10,314 nt of DNA. Source: Azoarcus sp031555955 (lineage in GTDB: Bacteria; Pseudomonadota; Gammaproteobacteria; Burkholderiales; Rhodocyclaceae). The notes beneath the pieces were generated by a model that searched no databases, had not been told where the DNA came from, and was given only the letters and a program-made list of their open reading frames with translations. Numbering within the stretch: the first letter of the stretch is position 1; each line of letters opens with the position of its first letter. The stretch is taken from positions 1 through 10,314 of the forward strand of contig JAVBTY010000090.1 of the NCBI GenBank assembly GCA_031555955.1. The letters run 5' to 3'. This document shows positions 1-6,995 of the stretch, piece by piece. Position numbers and translations under genes: made by a program.

Positions 1-1
1 T

Positions 2-109
2 GCCTGCCTCACGTTCTACAACCAGCAGCGACCGCATCAGGCGCTTGACGGCGCCACACCCGATCAGATGTACTGGAAAAACCTTGCGCCGACCGAGCGT
101 GCCGCGTGA
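2..109 (+). CDS. IS3-type transposase (integrase core), C-terminal fragment
   Basis: Only the last 35 codons are inside the window; the frame is open at the left edge and ends with TGA at 107-109. The peptide contains the FYNQQRPHQAL segment followed by GATPDQMYW. This is the typical C-terminal end of the rve/DDE integrase domain of IS3-family OrfB transposases, which carries the last part of the catalytic domain and the conserved YN-RPH-AL-TP-Y pattern. The DDE residues themselves lie further left, outside the window, so I cannot say whether the element is intact. The exact IS group (IS3, IS150 or another) cannot be fixed from this piece, and the related IS481 family has a similar tail. Confidence 0.8.
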   Translation, partial: ACLTFYNQQRPHQALDGATPDQMYWKNLAPTERAA

Positions 110-115
110 GCGGCC

Positions 116-176
116 GGGTTACCCACGGCCGGGCGCCAGCGGAAGAGGCGCGCTGGCGCCCGGCCGAGGATAACCC
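116..176. repeat. 26-bp inverted repeat just after the transposase
   Basis: The left arm is 116-141 and the right arm 151-176, with a 9-nt loop at 142-150. Counting pairs by hand gives 24 of 26 matched, with mismatches at 122/170 and 125/167. It begins 7 bp after the transposase stop. No T-tract follows, so it is not a standard intrinsic terminator on the plus strand. It may be a structure inside the right end of the insertion sequence that protects the transposase mRNA 3' end or blocks readthrough; this role is inference. Confidence 0.75.
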
Positions 177-237
177 TGAGCAGCAAGGCGTCCACTTCTC
201 GCCGCACTTTGTCTGTCTAAGCGACCCGGACCCCCTC
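177..237. mobile_element. probable right-end region of the insertion sequence
   Basis: IS3-type elements end within roughly 50-150 bp of the transposase stop, so the right terminus should lie here. The stretch at about 208-236 (CTGTCTAAGCGACC followed by a C-rich run) looks from memory like the inner-facing right end of such elements. The left end is outside the window, so neither the terminal inverted repeat nor the target duplication can be verified. The right boundary given is a guess. Confidence 0.3.
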
Positions 238-594
238 TGTATGCACTGGCAGGGAAATCGATATGAAACATGACAAAAGGCTATGTGGACACTGGCCGTT
301 GGGCGGGTCCGGTCGTGGCCATGGACGGGAGTCATTGTGGTCAGAGAATACCGCGAAACGGCCGGTCGTGAGATTTTTCACACTTTGATCGCTGGCGTCA
401 TCTCGCATCGGTAAAACAGGCCGCAGCCATTCACGCGGCACTGGAACTGCCGCGTGAATTCGATATTGATATCTACCGGCTGCTGGACCGCTGGTTTGCT
501 GCGACAGCACACCGCAAAATCATCTGGATGGTTTTTGTTTTCGCAATGTTTGTATTTATATGACGCATTGTCTGCCCGTCTTCCCGGTTTTGCC
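238..594. other. gene-poor stretch between IS end and nap promoter
   Basis: No convincing gene is seen in this stretch. It contains the 12-bp inverted repeat at 429-459 (listed separately), a small ATG frame at 283-412 (43 codons) and a 63-codon open run at 372-563 that lacks any usual start codon. From about 511 onward the base composition becomes AT-rich, as expected upstream of a promoter. The two open runs might be remains of an older gene disrupted by the insertion sequence, but I recognise neither product. Confidence 0.5.
429..459. repeat. perfect 12-bp inverted repeat
   Basis: ATTCACGCGGCA at 429-440 is repeated in inverse orientation as TGCCGCGTGAAT at 448-459, separated by the 7-nt spacer CTGGAAC. 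No T-tract follows on either side, so it is not an ordinary terminator. It lies about 140 bp upstream of the FNR-type box of the nap operon, so it could be an operator for a dimeric regulator or a relic hairpin of a lost upstream gene. Confidence 0.8.
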
Positions 595-608
595 TTGACG
601 ATAATCAA
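595..608 (+). promoter_or_regulatory. FNR/Anr-type binding site upstream of napF
   Basis: TTGACGATAATCAA matches the FNR consensus TTGAT-N4-ATCAA at 9 of the 10 defined bases. Its centre is at 601.5, 66 bp before the napF ATG. For a class II FNR promoter, with the box centred 41.5 bp upstream of the start, transcription would begin near 643. The sequence 623-637 around there (TTATAGCGCGAATAT) offers only weak -10 candidates. The site fits oxygen-controlled nap expression through FNR or a homologue such as Anr. I see no clear NarL/NarP heptamer pair. Confidence 0.8.
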
Positions 609-667
609 TGATGGCAACCGGGTTATAGCGCGAATATGCCAAGCATCCTGTTTGCGGGAGAAAGTTG

Positions 668-1162
668 ATGGAGGTGGTGTCGTTGCAGCGGCGCGGGTTT
701 TTATCCGGTCATGCCCGTTCGGCACACTTTGTCCCGCGCCCTCCTTGGGCTTTGCCCGAGACCGCGTTTATCGGGCGCTGCACCCGCTGCAACAGTTGCA
801 TTGATGCCTGTCCGTCCGGCGTGTTGACCAGAGCCGCCGGAGGCTTCCCTTCAGTCGATTTCTCTCGTGGCGAATGCACTTTTTGTGGTGAGTGCGTTTC
901 CCGTTGCGAGCCGCGTGCATTATGGCGTCATGATGATGTCCTTCCCTGGAAGCTGGCTGCCCGTATTGGCGAAGCCTGTCTGGCTCCACGGGATATTGAA
1001 TGCCGGATCTGTGGTGAGGCCTGCCCTGCTGGCGCCATCCGTTTTCGCCCGCAGCGGGGTGGTGTCGCGCAGCCGTCTTTTGATGCCGGGCGCTGCACCG
1101 GTTGCGGCGCCTGTTTTTCTCCCTGCCCGGTGCGGGCGATCGTCCTGGAGGTGAATGCATGA
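668..1162 (+). CDS. napF: NapF, ferredoxin-type protein for NapA maturation
   Basis: This 164-residue protein is an iron-sulfur accessory factor that acts in the cytoplasm and helps load or activate NapA before export. Four cysteine groups are visible: CTRCNSCIDAC (residues 38-48), CTFCGECVSRC (70-80), CRICGEAC (112-119, with Cys104 nearby) and CTGCGACFSPC (143-153). The N-terminal RRGFLSG and the PPW segment also match NapF proteins I know. The ATG at 668 is chosen because GGGAG at 656-660 lies 7 nt ahead; a TTG directly before it (665) is the only extension. The gene is first in the operon, and its stop overlaps the napD start as ATGA. No export signal is present, in agreement with a cytoplasmic role. 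Confidence 0.95.
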   Translation: MEVVSLQRRGFLSGHARSAHFVPRPPWALPETAFIGRCTRCNSCIDACPSGVLTRAAGGFPSVDFSRGECTFCGECVSRCEPRALWRHDDVLPWKLAARIGEACLAPRDIECRICGEACPAGAIRFRPQRGGVAQPSFDAGRCTGCGACFSPCPVRAIVLEVNA

Positions 1163-1413
1163 GAATCGCAAGCCTGGTGCTGCAGGCAAAGCCCGAACAT
1201 TTCGCTGGCCTGCGCGATGCGCTGGGTGCGATTCCGGGGGTCGAGGTGCACGGTGAATCGGTTGAAAATGGCCGACTGATCGTTTCGATCGAGGATGGTG
1301 AGGGTTATTCGGTCATGGATTCAATGATAGCGGTGAGTTTGACCAAGGAAGTGCTTGGCACCACGCTCGCCTATGAGTACACAGACGAAGGTCTCGAATT
1401 ACTGGAGGCATGA
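1159..1413 (+). CDS. napD: NapD, chaperone for the NapA twin-arginine signal
   Basis: This 84-residue protein of the NapD family binds the twin-arginine signal peptide of NapA in the cytoplasm and holds back export until the cofactors are inserted. It starts with the family-typical IASLVLQAKPE strand. The middle segment IPGVEVHG, followed by GRLIVSIE and ending near GVLGTTLAYEY-like residues, follows the ferredoxin-like fold pattern of the family. Length agrees with the usual 80-90 residues. The ATG overlaps the napF stop (ATGA), with GGAG at 1147-1150 as a ribosome site, so translation is probably coupled. The stop is followed by napA after only 1 nt. Confidence 0.94.
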   Translation: MRIASLVLQAKPEHFAGLRDALGAIPGVEVHGESVENGRLIVSIEDGEGYSVMDSMIAVSLTKEVLGTTLAYEYTDEGLELLEA

Positions 1414-1414
1414 A

Positions 1415-3961
1415 ATGAGCATGAATAGACGCGAGTTCATCAAAGCCAACGCGGTGTCCGCCGCTGCGGCAACCGCCGGCCTGGGCGTTCCGGCGGTGGT
1501 GCAGGCGCAGCCGTCGGGTGAGGCGGGCACCAAGGTGCGGTGGGACAAGGCGGCCTGTCGCTTCTGCGGTACGGGCTGTTCCGTACTCGTGGGCGTGCAG
1601 AATGGGCGCGTTGTCGCCACACAGGGGGACCCGGATGCTCCGGTTAACCGTGGCCTGAACTGCATCAAGGGCTACTTCCTGTCGAAAATCATGTACGGGA
1701 ATGACCGTCTGACCCGTCCGCTGCTGCGGATGAAGAACGGCCAGTACGACAAGAATGGCGAATTTTCCCCGGTGTCGTGGGACCAGGCCTTCGACATCAT
1801 GGCTGAAAAGTGGAAAGGGGCGATGAAGCAGCACGGCCCCAATGCGACGGCCATGTTTGGCTCCGGGCAATGGACGATCTGGGAAGGCTACGCCGCCGCC
1901 AAGCTGTACAAGGCGGGTTTCCGCACCAACAACATCGACCCCAATGCCCGCCACTGCATGGCCTCCGCCGTGGTTGGTTTCATGCGCACCTTCGGTATCG
2001 ACGAACCGATGGGCTGCTATGACGACATCGAGAATGCCGATGCCTTCGTGCTGTGGGGCTCGAACATGGCCGAAATGCACCCCGTGCTGTGGAGCCGCAT
2101 CACTGACCGCCGCCTGACCCACACGGGCTGCGAGGTGCATGTGCTGTCCACCTTTGAGCACCGCAGTTTCGAGCTGTCTGACAACGGCATGATATTTGTG
2201 CCGCAGACCGACCTGGCGATCCTGAATTACATCTGCAACTACATCATCCAGACCAAGCGGGTGAACCAGGATTTTGTCAGCAAGCACGTGAACTTCAAGC
2301 GTGGTGAAACCGATATCGGATTCGGCCTGCGGCCGAACCACCCGCTGGAAAAGGATGCCACGTTCAACGGCTATCCCGGCGCCGATGGCAAGCCCAAGGG
2401 TAATCCCAACGATGCCACGCCGATTACCTTTGACGAGTTTGCAAAGTTTGTTTCCGAGTACACCCTGGAAAAGACCGCCAAGCTCTCTGGCGTGCCGGCC
2501 GAGCAGCTGAAGCGCATGGCCGAGCTGTATGCCGATCCGGGCAAGAAGGTCGTTTCCTTCTGGACCATGGGGTTCAACCAGCACACGCGTGGATCCTGGG
2601 TGAACAACATGATCTACAACGTTCACCTTCTGACCGGCAAGATCAGCGAGCCGGGCTGCGGCCCGTTCTCGCTCACCGGCCAGCCGTCGGCGTGCGGCAC
2701 CGCGCGCGAAGTGGGCACCTTTGCCCACCGTCTGCCGGCTGACATGGTTGTCATGAATCCGGCGCACCGGGCCATCACTGAAGAACTGTGGCAACTGCCC
2801 GCAGGTACGCTGCCCGACAAGATCGGCCTGCACGCCGTGGCGCAGAGCCGCGCCCTGAAAGACGGCAAGCTCAAGTGCTACTGGACCAGCACCACCAACA
2901 ACATGCAGGCGGGCCCCAACATCAACGAGGAAATCTATCCGGGCTGGCGTAATCCGGAAGCGTTCGTCGTGGTGTCCGACGCCTATCCGACGGTGTCGGC
3001 GCTGTCGGCCGACCTCATCCTGCCCACGGCCATGTGGACCGAAAAGGAAGGTGCCTACGGCAATGCCGAGCGGCGCACCCAGTTCTGGCGCCAGCAGGTC
3101 AGCGCACCGGGCGAGTCGAAGAGCGATCTGTGGCAGTACGTGGAATTCTCGAAGCGTTTCAGGATCGAGGAAGTCTGGCCGGCCGAGCTGATTGCGAAGA
3201 AGCCGGAAGTCAAAGGGAAGACGTTGTACGACGTGCTTTTCGCCAATGGCGCAGTCAACAAGTTCCCGCTTTCCGACGTCGAGGCCGCTAACGGTCACGC
3301 CTGGAAGGGTTACATGAACGACGAGTCGAAGGAGCTTGGCTTCTATCTGCAGAAGGGGCTGTTCGAAGAGTATGCCCGCTTTGGCCGCGGCCACGCCCAC
3401 GATCTGGCCCCGTTCGAGGTTTATCACAAGGCGCGCGGTCTGCGCTGGCCGGTGGTGGATGGCAAGGAAACGCTGTGGCGCTTCCGCGAAGGCTACGACC
3501 CGTACGTGAAGGCCGGCGAATCCGTCAAGTTCTACGGCCACAAGGATGGGCGCGCGGTGATCTTCGCACTGCCGTACCAGGATCCCCCGGAAATGCCGGA
3601 CAAGGAATTCGACATGTGGTTGTGCACGGGCCGCGTGCTGGAACACTGGCACACAGGTTCGATGACGCGGCGGGTGCCGGAGCTGCACCGTTCCGTGCCC
3701 GAGGCGCAGGTATTCATGCACCCCGACGATGCGGTCCAGCGCGGCCTGCAGCGCGGCATGGCGGTCAAGGTTGCATCGCGCCGCGGCGACATCGTTGCCA
3801 AGCTCGAAACCCGTGGCCGTAACAAGCCGCCCAGGGGGCTGATCTTCGTTCCTTTCTTCGATGAGGGGCGGCTGATCAACAAGCTGACGCTGGACGCGAC
3901 CTGCCCGATCTCGAAAGAGACCGACTTCAAGAAATGCGCGGTGAAAGTAACGAAGGCCTGA
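1415..3961 (+). CDS. napA: NapA, periplasmic nitrate reductase catalytic subunit
   Basis: The 848-residue protein reduces nitrate to nitrite in the periplasm using Mo-bis-MGD and one [4Fe-4S] cluster. The N-terminus carries a twin-arginine signal (NRREFIK, residues 4-10), a hydrophobic stretch and a likely cleavage after VQA (29-31). The cluster ligands are Cys48, Cys51, Cys55 and Cys83, followed by the conserved Lys85 that lies between cluster and molybdenum cofactor. Cys181 in RHCMASAV is the expected molybdenum ligand of the Nap type. The C-terminal third has the molydopterin-binding domain with LCTGRVLEHWHTGSMTRR. Length is close to the family norm (about 830). GGAGG at 1404-1408 lies 6 nt before this ATG and 12 nt before the alternative ATG at 1421, favouring 1415. 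Confidence 0.97.
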   Translation: MSMNRREFIKANAVSAAAATAGLGVPAVVQAQPSGEAGTKVRWDKAACRFCGTGCSVLVGVQNGRVVATQGDPDAPVNRGLNCIKGYFLSKIMYGNDRLTRPLLRMKNGQYDKNGEFSPVSWDQAFDIMAEKWKGAMKQHGPNATAMFGSGQWTIWEGYAAAKLYKAGFRTNNIDPNARHCMASAVVGFMRTFGIDEPMGCYDDIENADAFVLWGSNMAEMHPVLWSRITDRRLTHTGCEVHVLSTFEHRSFELSDNGMIFVPQTDLAILNYICNYIIQTKRVNQDFVSKHVNFKRGETDIGFGLRPNHPLEKDATFNGYPGADGKPKGNPNDATPITFDEFAKFVSEYTLEKTAKLSGVPAEQLKRMAELYADPGKKVVSFWTMGFNQHTRGSWVNNMIYNVHLLTGKISEPGCGPFSLTGQPSACGTAREVGTFAHRLPADMVVMNPAHRAITEELWQLPAGTLPDKIGLHAVAQSRALKDGKLKCYWTSTTNNMQAGPNINEEIYPGWRNPEAFVVVSDAYPTVSALSADLILPTAMWTEKEGAYGNAERRTQFWRQQVSAPGESKSDLWQYVEFSKRFRIEEVWPAELIAKKPEVKGKTLYDVLFANGAVNKFPLSDVEAANGHAWKGYMNDESKELGFYLQKGLFEEYARFGRGHAHDLAPFEVYHKARGLRWPVVDGKETLWRFREGYDPYVKAGESVKFYGHKDGRAVIFALPYQDPPEMPDKEFDMWLCTGRVLEHWHTGSMTRRVPELHRSVPEAQVFMHPDDAVQRGLQRGMAVKVASRRGDIVAKLETRGRNKPPRGLIFVPFFDEGRLINKLTLDATCPISKETDFKKCAVKVTKA

Positions 3962-3975
3962 CCAAAGGGAGCAAC

Positions 3976-4009
3976 GGGAAGCCGGGCTCCTGCGGGAGTC
4001 TGGTTTCCC
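3976..4009 (+). other. 15-bp hairpin in the napA-napG gap
   Basis: In RNA form, 3976-3990 (GGGAAGCCGGGCTCC) pairs completely with 3995-4009 (GGAGTCTGGTTTCCC) around the tetraloop TGCG, counting three G-U pairs. It begins 14 nt after the napA stop and ends 13 nt before the napG ATG. No U-run follows, so it is unlikely to be a full terminator. A likely role is a processing or stability element that protects the napA 3' end, or one that limits napG translation, since napG has no clear Shine-Dalgarno sequence. The role is inference. Confidence 0.75.
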
Positions 4010-4022
4010 TGTAGCGACAGAA

Positions 4023-4892
4023 ATGAACGAAACCGTGAAAAAAGACAGCAGGCCTGCCCCATCGGCTACGCGTCGCCGCTTCTTCAGGGATGCGGCGGGC
4101 GCGGCTGGCTGTGCGGGCCTGTTCGCTCTTGGCGCGGGACTTTACGCCCGGCAGGCGAAAGCCTTGCCGGCGACTGCATTGCGCCCGCCTGGCGCGCTGG
4201 CGGAAGCGGATTTTCTCGCGGCCTGTGTGCGCTGCGGCCTGTGCGTGCGCGACTGTCCTTATGACACTCTGAAACTTGCTGCATTGGGTGATTCTGTGGT
4301 CACCGGAACGCCCTGGTTCGAATCGCGCGACATTCCGTGCGAAATGTGCGAAGACATTCCGTGCGTTGTCGCCTGCCCGACCGGTGCGCTTGACCATGCG
4401 CTGACCGACATCACCAAGGCGCGCATGGGGCTGGCGGTATTGATTGACGAAGAAACCTGTCTCAATTTTCTCGGGCTGCGCTGCGATGTCTGCTACCGCG
4501 TCTGTCCGGTGATTGATCAGGCGATCACGCTGGAGAAAATTCACAACCCCCGTTCGGACCGCCACGCCATGCTGCTGCCCACCGTGCATTCCGAGCATTG
4601 CACCGGCTGCGGCAAATGCGAAAAGTCCTGTGTGCTGCCGGGCGAAGCCGCCATCAAGGTGCTGCCGATCAGGCTGGCCCAAGGGTCGCGCGCGGATCAC
4701 TACCGGCGCGGCTGGGAAGAAAAAGAGGCCGCTGGCGGTTCGCTCATCGGCGAGCAGATCGAGCTGCCGGTTCGCGGTCTGGAAGACAAGCCATATGGCG
4801 ATATCCGCGTGGAACCGGGCAAGACGCCCTCTTCCGGAGCCGCAGCGCCTGCTACGCCCCCCGGCGGACTTGATTCGGGGTGGAAACCATGA
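4023..4892 (+). CDS. napG: NapG, periplasmic iron-sulfur subunit of quinol dehydrogenase
   Basis: The 289-residue protein is the periplasmic polyferredoxin partner of NapH and forwards electrons from quinol oxidation toward NapC/NapB. A twin-arginine motif (TRRRFFRDAA, residues 16-25) and a hydrophobic stretch to about residue 40 mark Tat export. Four [4Fe-4S] groups are complete: Cys68/71/74/78, Cys106/109/114/118, Cys146/154/157/161 and Cys193/196/199/203. The C-terminus (from about 265) is a Pro/Gly/Ala-rich tail that probably is disordered. The ATG at 4023 has no strong ribosome site; the hairpin at 3976-4009 lies just before it. The stop overlaps the napH start as ATGA, so the pair is probably translated together. 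Confidence 0.95.
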   Translation: MNETVKKDSRPAPSATRRRFFRDAAGAAGCAGLFALGAGLYARQAKALPATALRPPGALAEADFLAACVRCGLCVRDCPYDTLKLAALGDSVVTGTPWFESRDIPCEMCEDIPCVVACPTGALDHALTDITKARMGLAVLIDEETCLNFLGLRCDVCYRVCPVIDQAITLEKIHNPRSDRHAMLLPTVHSEHCTGCGKCEKSCVLPGEAAIKVLPIRLAQGSRADHYRRGWEEKEAAGGSLIGEQIELPVRGLEDKPYGDIRVEPGKTPSSGAAAPATPPGGLDSGWKP

Positions 4893-5806
4893 CTACGCGG
4901 ATGGTTGCGGATTCCCCGGATAGCGGCGCCGCGCGCGCGCCGCGCCAGAAGATTCCCCCGCGCCTGGGGGCTGACGCCATCGCGGAAAAGGGGTGGTGGC
5001 GGGCCCATCGCTGGCTGGTGGCGCGGCGGATATCACAGTTTGCCATCCTCGGCCTGTTTCTCGCCGGTCCATGGCTGGGCTGGTGGGTGGTCAAGGGCAA
5101 CCTCAGCTCCAGCCTGACGCTGGGCGTACTGCCGCTCACGGACCCTTTCCTGCTGCTCCAGTCGGCCGCGGCAGGGCATTGGGCTTACCGCGAAGCCCTC
5201 ATTGGCGGCGGCATCGTGCTGGCCTTTTACCTGCTGCTTGGCGGCAGGCTGTTCTGCTCCTGGGTATGCCCGGTCAATCTGGTGACCGATGCGGCTTCCT
5301 GGCTGCGGCGCCGTCTCGGGCTGAAAGGCGGGCGCACGCCAGCGGGCGAAACCCGTTACTGGCTGCTTGGCTTTGTTGTTGTCGCCGCTGCACTTTCCGG
5401 CAGTCTTGCCTGGGAATGGGTGAACCCGGTGTCGATGTTCCACCGTGGGCTGATCTTTGGTTTCGGTCTGTCGTGGGGCGTCGTTCTGGGCGTTTTTCTT
5501 TACGATCTTCTGATCGCCCCGCGTGGCTGGTGCGGCCACCTGTGCCCGCAGGGGGCGTTCTATGCGCTGCTTGGACGCGGCGCGCTGCTGCGGGTTTCCG
5601 CCCGTAACCGCACGGCATGCAACGACTGCATGGACTGCTTCGCCGTGTGCCCCGAACCCCAGGTGATCCGCCCGGCGCTGAAAGCCGTCGGACAGGCGCA
5701 TCCACTAATCATTGATGCCGATTGCACGACCTGCGGCCGTTGCATTGATATCTGCAGTAAAAACGTTTTTCGTATTTCGACCCGATTCGACAGGAGCGAG
5801 CCATGA
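4889..5806 (+). CDS. napH: NapH, membrane quinol dehydrogenase subunit
   Basis: The 305-residue membrane protein pairs with NapG to oxidise quinol. Hydrophobic segments near residues 48-68, 103-122, 157-175 and 186-210 give four predicted helices. Two CxxxCP motifs follow helices (Cys123/127 in FCSWVCP and Cys215/219 in WCGHLCP), a hallmark of the NapH/NosR-type family. Two [4Fe-4S] groups sit in the cytoplasmic C-terminus: Cys244/247/250/254 and Cys279/282/285/289. The ATG at 4889 overlaps the napG stop and has GGGGTGG at 4877-4883 in front; a GTG at 4880 and an ATG at 4901 are in-frame alternatives. The charged N-terminal region before helix 1 (about 45 residues) has many basic residues and is expected to be cytoplasmic. 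Confidence 0.95.
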   Translation: MTTRMVADSPDSGAARAPRQKIPPRLGADAIAEKGWWRAHRWLVARRISQFAILGLFLAGPWLGWWVVKGNLSSSLTLGVLPLTDPFLLLQSAAAGHWAYREALIGGGIVLAFYLLLGGRLFCSWVCPVNLVTDAASWLRRRLGLKGGRTPAGETRYWLLGFVVVAAALSGSLAWEWVNPVSMFHRGLIFGFGLSWGVVLGVFLYDLLIAPRGWCGHLCPQGAFYALLGRGALLRVSARNRTACNDCMDCFAVCPEPQVIRPALKAVGQAHPLIIDADCTTCGRCIDICSKNVFRISTRFDRSEP

Positions 5807-6252
5807 GCAGAAAAGCCCTCAGTTTTGCCGTTGCACTGGTTACCGCGCTGGGGCTGGCTACAGCCACCCCGCTTGCAGGCGCACAACAGCCAATAGGATT
5901 ACGCGGCGCCGACGTATCCAGTCCGGAGCTTGCTCCCGGCAGTTACAAACAGCTTCCCGACAGCGCGCCGATCCAGCGCGATTACGTGCAGCAGCCGCCG
6001 CTGATCCCGCACAAGACGGAAGGGTACGAGATCACGAAAAACTTCAACCGCTGCATGGACTGCCACTCCTGGAGCCGCTACCAGGAAACCAAGGCCACCA
6101 AGGTCAGCCTGACCCACTTCAAGGATCGTGATGGCGGCGAGCTGTCCAACATTTCGCCGCGCCGTTATTTCTGTACCCAGTGCCATGTGTCGCAGACAGA
6201 CGCTCCGCCGCTGGTGGCGAACACCTTCCACCGCGCTGAAGGCCTGCGTTAG
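5803..6252 (+). CDS. napB: NapB, dihaem cytochrome c subunit of nitrate reductase
   Basis: The 149-residue protein is the periplasmic electron donor that binds NapA. It begins with a Sec-type signal peptide (basic SRK, hydrophobic core, likely cleavage after AGA at residue 27). Two c-type haem sites are visible, CMDCH at 84-88 and CTQCH at 124-128. The conserved PPLIPH segment (65-70) and His105 in SLTHF are candidates for the distal axial histidines. AGGAG at 5792-5796 lies 6 nt before the ATG, which overlaps the napH stop. Size and motif spacing are normal for the family. Haem attachment requires the cytochrome c maturation machinery, which is not in this window. Confidence 0.96.
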   Translation: MSRKALSFAVALVTALGLATATPLAGAQQPIGLRGADVSSPELAPGSYKQLPDSAPIQRDYVQQPPLIPHKTEGYEITKNFNRCMDCHSWSRYQETKATKVSLTHFKDRDGGELSNISPRRYFCTQCHVSQTDAPPLVANTFHRAEGLR

Positions 6253-6274
6253 CATCCACTGAACGGGGAGCGTC

Positions 6275-6895
6275 ATGACCGATAACAACAGCGGCCTGCG
6301 AAAGGCATCACAGCGTGCCGGATGGACAACCCTGGCGTTGTTCTTCATCGCCGGCATCGTGTTCTGGGGAGGGTTCAACTGGGCCCTCGAACTGACCAAT
6401 ACCGAGAAGTTCTGTATCTCATGCCACGAGATGGAGGACAACGTCTACAAGGAGTACCGCAACACCATTCACTTCCAGAACCGCACAGGTGTGCGCGCCA
6501 CCTGCCCCGACTGCCATGTGCCGAAGGAGTGGGGGCCGAAGATGATCCGCAAGATCAAGGCATCGAACGAGGTATGGCACAAGCTTCTCGGCTCCATCGA
6601 CACGCCGGACAAATTCAACGCCAAGCGCCTGCAGCTGGCGCAGAACGAATGGCGGCGGATGAAGGCCAACGATTCGCAGGAGTGCCGCAACTGCCATAAC
6701 TACGCCTACTTCGACTATTCCGTTCAGGGGCGCCGCTCCAACCGGATGCACCAGACCGGTTTCGAGGAAGGCCAGACGTGTATTGACTGCCATAAGGGCA
6801 TCGCCCATACGCTGCCGCCCATCGAACAGGCGATTGGCGCCGAGCACGGCGGAGCCGCACCGGAAGTGTTCCATCCGTCAAAAGCGGAAAAATAG
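6275..6895 (+). CDS. napC: NapC, membrane-anchored tetrahaem quinol dehydrogenase
   Basis: The 206-residue protein of the NapC/NirT family takes electrons from membrane quinol and passes them to NapB. One N-terminal membrane helix (about residues 17-37, TTLALFFIAGIVFWGGF) anchors a periplasmic domain with four haem sites: CISCH (47-51), CPDCH (77-81), CRNCH (137-141) and CIDCH (169-173). The Met in CISCHEM is the usual neighbour of haem 1 in this family. A good ribosome site (GGGGAG at 6265-6270) lies 4 nt before the ATG. It is the last gene of the operon, 22 nt after napB, and is followed by a strong terminator. Having NapC beside NapGH gives two quinol entry routes. Confidence 0.96.
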   Translation: MTDNNSGLRKASQRAGWTTLALFFIAGIVFWGGFNWALELTNTEKFCISCHEMEDNVYKEYRNTIHFQNRTGVRATCPDCHVPKEWGPKMIRKIKASNEVWHKLLGSIDTPDKFNAKRLQLAQNEWRRMKANDSQECRNCHNYAYFDYSVQGRRSNRMHQTGFEEGQTCIDCHKGIAHTLPPIEQAIGAEHGGAAPEVFHPSKAEK

Positions 6896-6916
6896 ATCCC
6901 GGCATTCCCGGTCAGG

Positions 6917-6955
6917 GGCGCGGCGCGAACGGAAGTTCCGCCGCGCCGTTTTTTT
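6917..6955 (+). terminator. intrinsic terminator of the nap operon
   Basis: The outer stem GGCGCGGCG (6917-6925) pairs with CGCCGCGCC (6939-6947). The inner stem GAAC/GTTC closes on a GGAA tetraloop, with one bulged C at 6926. A run of seven T follows (6949-6955). It lies 21 nt after the napC stop and separates nap transcription from ubiX. Confidence 0.93.
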
Positions 6956-6995
6956 ATGGTTGCCGTGGACCTATCATTCGCTGTCGTATTGCACA

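Noticed and set aside
9..725. Several overlapping minus-strand frames in the left 700 bp
   Set aside because: No ribosome sites or domains; they cross the insertion sequence boundary and the promoter region.
454..804. Plus-strand open frame beginning at GTG 454 and running into napF
   Set aside because: It overlaps the nap promoter and the NapF coding frame, and has no ribosome site or recognisable sequence.
2301..2640. Possible interruption or insertion inside napA
   Set aside because: The segment with GETDIGFGLRPNHPLE reads through in frame and is a normal part of NapA proteins.
1313..3721. Very long open frame on the minus strand opposite napA
   Set aside because: It is an exact antisense shadow of napA caused by high GC at third codon positions; the peptide is rich in His, Arg, Gly and Val with no recognisable domain, while napA has all family motifs.
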